A DNA stretch of 7,333 nt, taken from the NCBI GenBank assembly GCA_016219145.1, contig JACRCG010000046.1:1-7333 (forward strand), given 5' to 3'. Origin of the DNA: Deltaproteobacteria bacterium (GTDB lineage Bacteria > Desulfobacterota > Desulfuromonadia > Geobacterales > Pseudopelobacteraceae). The number at the start of each line of letters is the position of its first letter. Positions within the stretch are counted from its first letter, which is position 1. Positions 5,884 through 7,333 of this stretch are shown here, one piece after another. A program made the position numbers and the translations under genes. The notes under the pieces were generated by a model. That model made no database searches. It was not told where the DNA came from and saw only the letters and a program-made list of their open reading frames with translations.

Positions 5884-6099
5884 CTATTTTTTTGGCTCAG
5901 CAGCCGGGGCTTTCGCTGGTTCAGCAGCCGGAGCTTTTGCTGGCTCAGCAGCCGGTGCCTTGGCAGGCTCGCCTGCTTTAGCCTTGTCATGTACCTCAAC
6001 CTTGTGCTCTTCCTGCATCTCCAACCCGCCGCCATTTTTCAGTACATACGCTGTACCTGCAATGATAATAACCACGATAATAATAATCCACTTCATCAT
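5884..6099 (-). CDS. 71-aa membrane-anchored protein with Ala/Pro/Lys/Glu tandem-repeat tail
   Basis: This small protein is not recognised. One hydrophobic helix (about residues 4-20, WIIIIVVIIIAGTAYVL) follows a very short N-terminus. Next come a glycine turn (23-25) and a charged stretch (29-41), then three tandem copies of an eight-residue unit, EPAKAPAA (44-67), ending EPKK. The tail resembles low-complexity linkers that extend or bind surfaces, such as those of TonB-like or cell-envelope proteins, but no family can be named. The ATG at 6099 is supported by GGGAGG ten bases upstream; the open frame continues to 6297, but that extension has no good start. It lies 89 nt downstream of the zinc-ribbon gene on the same strand and may share its transcript. 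Which side of the membrane the tail faces is unclear. Confidence 0.65.
   Translation of the reverse strand: MMKWIIIIVVIIIAGTAYVLKNGGGLEMQEEHKVEVHDKAKAGEPAKAPAAEPAKAPAAEPAKAPAAEPKK
5894..5965. repeat. Three tandem 24-bp units encoding EPAKAPAA
   Basis: The units are at 5894-5917, 5918-5941 and 5942-5965, with a partial unit after them. They differ at a few positions, mostly synonymous, so selection seems to keep the peptide repeat. Copy number may vary between strains through slippage. Confidence 0.85.
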
Positions 6100-6188
6100 G
6101 TTGCTTTTACCTCCCAAGCTTTTTTTGTTTAACTGCTTAGCCTCTATATTTAGCTCATAATTCATTTTTTTGAAAGATATTGTTTGCG

Positions 6189-6353
6189 CTACCTTCGCAT
6201 CCATCTGTAATACACAACCGTCACAATAATAACATATATCAAGGCGAATCCGAATTTGGCGAGGTTCTTCGCTATATACTGGCCGCAGGCAGTGCATCTG
6301 ACTGCATTTGCGGAAAGCTCGCGATTACATTTTGGACAACTGTTCTGCGACAT
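6189..6353 (-). CDS. 54-aa zinc-ribbon protein with one C-terminal membrane helix
   Basis: This tiny protein starts with a zinc-ribbon: CPKC (C6, C9), ten residues, then CTAC (C20, C23), the spacing of a structural zinc site. A hydrophobic segment (about 33-48, KFGFALIYVIIVTVVY) and a basic end (RWMRR) follow, suggesting a tail-anchored protein with the ribbon in the cytoplasm. Its function is not known; membrane-linked zinc ribbons can act as small adaptors or regulators. The ATG at 6353 is chosen because the ribbon begins a few residues after it and purine-rich AGGAGTGGGGA precedes it. The frame is open to 6443, but that part overlaps the transporter's terminator hairpin and is unlikely to be coding. 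Confidence 0.7.
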   Translation of the reverse strand: MSQNSCPKCNRELSANAVRCTACGQYIAKNLAKFGFALIYVIIVTVVYYRWMRR

Positions 6354-6404
6354 TCTAATTCCCCACTCCTGTTTTTTGTAGCTGCTGCTCTGCCAAGAAG
6401 AAGA

Positions 6405-6462
6405 GCCCGGCGAAATCCGCCGGGCCCCGCCCTCAAAGGACATTCAGGCTGTCACGCCTGAA
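6405..6462 (-). terminator. Double hairpin after the MFS transporter gene
   Basis: Read from the transporter's stop on the minus strand, the first hairpin has seven-base arms TTCAGGC (6443-6449) and GCCTGAA (6456-6462). The second has GC-rich eight-base arms, 6405-6412 with 6418-6425, and a five-base loop. The second is followed by TCTTCTTCTT, a moderately U-rich end, so it is the likely rho-independent terminator. It lies just upstream of the zinc-ribbon gene and probably separates the two units. Confidence 0.7.
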
Positions 6463-6479
6463 CCTTAAAATACAGGCTA

Positions 6480-7333
6480 TTAGTGTTCATCATGCTCGTA
6501 CGTATTGATATCCCTGTCCTTTGTTTCTTTCAGGAACAGGAAGCCGACAACAACAGTCATCAGCGAAACAATGACCGGGTACCAGAGTCCGTAATAGATG
6601 TCACCTTTAAGAGCAACAATCGCTGTTGCTGTCAGTGGAAGCATCCCGCCGAACCAGCCGTTACCGATATGATACGGCAGCGACATGGAAGTATAGCGGA
6701 TACGGGTCGGGAACAACTCGACCAGGAAGGCTGCAATCGGGCCGTAAGCGCCGGTTACATAAATCATGAAGATAAACAGGATCAGGATGGTCATCGGATA
6801 GTTGACCTTCTTCGGGTCGGCCTTGGCCGGATAACCCTGCTTTTTGAGTTCTTCATTGATAGCCTTTGCATCAAGACCAACGATCTGAACCGTGCCGATA
6901 GTTGTAATTACTTTATCGCCAGGTACATTGATTTTCTTGAAGCTTAGACCGGATTTGGTCAGCAGGTCGTTGACGCGGTCAACATCAGAGAACTTGGTCC
7001 AGGGACCGACGAAAAGATTGAAGCTCTCTTTAGTGGTATCCGCAGTAACGGTTATAGGAACATTCTTCGAGAACGTTTCCAGATCAGGATTGACGTAGTG
7101 GGTCAGGGCCGCAAACAGCGGGAAGTAGGTCAGAGCGGCAACCAGACAGCTGATCAGGATGATTTTCAGACGGCCGATCTTGTCGGACAACCAGCCGAAG
7201 AAGATGAACAGCGGGGTACCAAGGATCAGTGACGTACCGATCAGGGTATAGGTGGTAATGAAGTCGAGTTTCAGCGTGATCTGCAGGAAAAACAGTATCC
7301 ATGTGGCAACAGAGGAAGATCCTGCGACCCGCA
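6480..7333 (-). CDS. MFS transporter, metabolite:H+ symporter (MHS) group, partial: C-terminal 283 residues
   Basis: This is the C-terminal part of an inner-membrane proton-coupled carrier; the start lies beyond the window. The motif GWLSDKIGR (residues 46-54 of the visible part) is the MFS cytoplasmic loop, here between helices 8 and 9. GPIAAFLVELFPTRIRY (197-213) followed by SLPYHIGNGWFGGMLP is typical of MHS-type carriers such as ShiA, ProP and KgtP, which import organic acids or osmolytes. A hydrophilic stretch of about 98 residues (roughly 79-176; positions 6804-7097) sits between helices 9 and 10, where most family members have a short loop; by topology it should be periplasmic. The C-terminus is acidic and histidine-rich (EHDEH). 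Its substrate cannot be assigned, though neighbouring carboxylate transport genes make an organic acid plausible. Confidence 0.93.
   Translation of the reverse strand, partial: RVAGSSSVATWILFFLQITLKLDFITTYTLIGTSLILGTPLFIFFGWLSDKIGRLKIILISCLVAALTYFPLFAALTHYVNPDLETFSKNVPITVTADTTKESFNLFVGPWTKFSDVDRVNDLLTKSGLSFKKINVPGDKVITTIGTVQIVGLDAKAINEELKKQGYPAKADPKKVNYPMTILILFIFMIYVTGAYGPIAAFLVELFPTRIRYTSMSLPYHIGNGWFGGMLPLTATAIVALKGDIYYGLWYPVIVSLMTVVVGFLFLKETKDRDINTYEHDEH

Noticed and set aside
6100..6297. N-terminal extension of the 71-aa membrane protein
   Set aside because: The upstream part overlaps the zinc-ribbon coding region, lacks a good start, and would put a long tail before a helix that otherwise starts the protein.
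6354..6443. N-terminal extension of the zinc-ribbon protein
   Set aside because: It runs through a GC-rich terminator hairpin and has no ribosome site.

Overview
The window looks like a chromosomal segment of a Gram-negative deltaproteobacterium of the Geobacter/Desulfuromonas type. This is inferred from gene content: a two-subunit sodium:solute symporter of the VC_2705 subfamily, an IclR regulator, a Ser/Thr kinase fused to a UspA domain, a Roadblock/LC7 protein and a metabolite:H+ symporter. Base composition is moderate, with AT-rich intergenic DNA. No RNA genes, insertion sequences, CRISPR arrays or phage genes were seen. The assignment of organism is not proven by the sequence.

Layout. 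Positions 1-1921 are a transport module on the minus strand. It holds an IclR-type regulator (1160-1921), then the symporter small subunit (664-930), whose stop overlaps the start of the large subunit (1-667, cut by the window edge). Upstream of the regulator is a small minus-strand gene for a secreted protein of unknown function (2060-2353). About 420 bp of AT-rich DNA (2354-2773) separates it from a divergent plus-strand pair: a calcineurin-type metallophosphoesterase (2774-3514) and, 5 nt later, a Ser/Thr protein kinase with a C-terminal UspA domain (3520-4977). That gap holds candidate promoters for both directions and two small inverted repeats.

A strong hairpin (5036-5078) separates the kinase pair from three short minus-strand genes. 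These are a Roadblock/LC7 protein (5155-5628), a 71-aa membrane-anchored protein with an eight-residue tandem repeat (5884-6099), and a 54-aa zinc-ribbon plus membrane-helix protein (6189-6353). The Roadblock gene is preceded by a near-perfect 26-bp palindrome that overlaps a candidate extended -10 element. After two hairpins (6405-6462), the window ends in the C-terminal half of an MFS transporter of the MHS group (6480-7333), which carries an unusual ~98-residue loop.

How the genes may work together. The symporter pair and the MFS protein probably import small carboxylates such as acetate, with the IclR protein as a likely local regulator. The phosphoesterase and kinase-UspA genes form a compact pair that could be a reversible phosphorylation or nucleotide-sensing stress module. 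The small membrane and Roadblock proteins are of unknown role. The functional links between modules are inference from gene order only.
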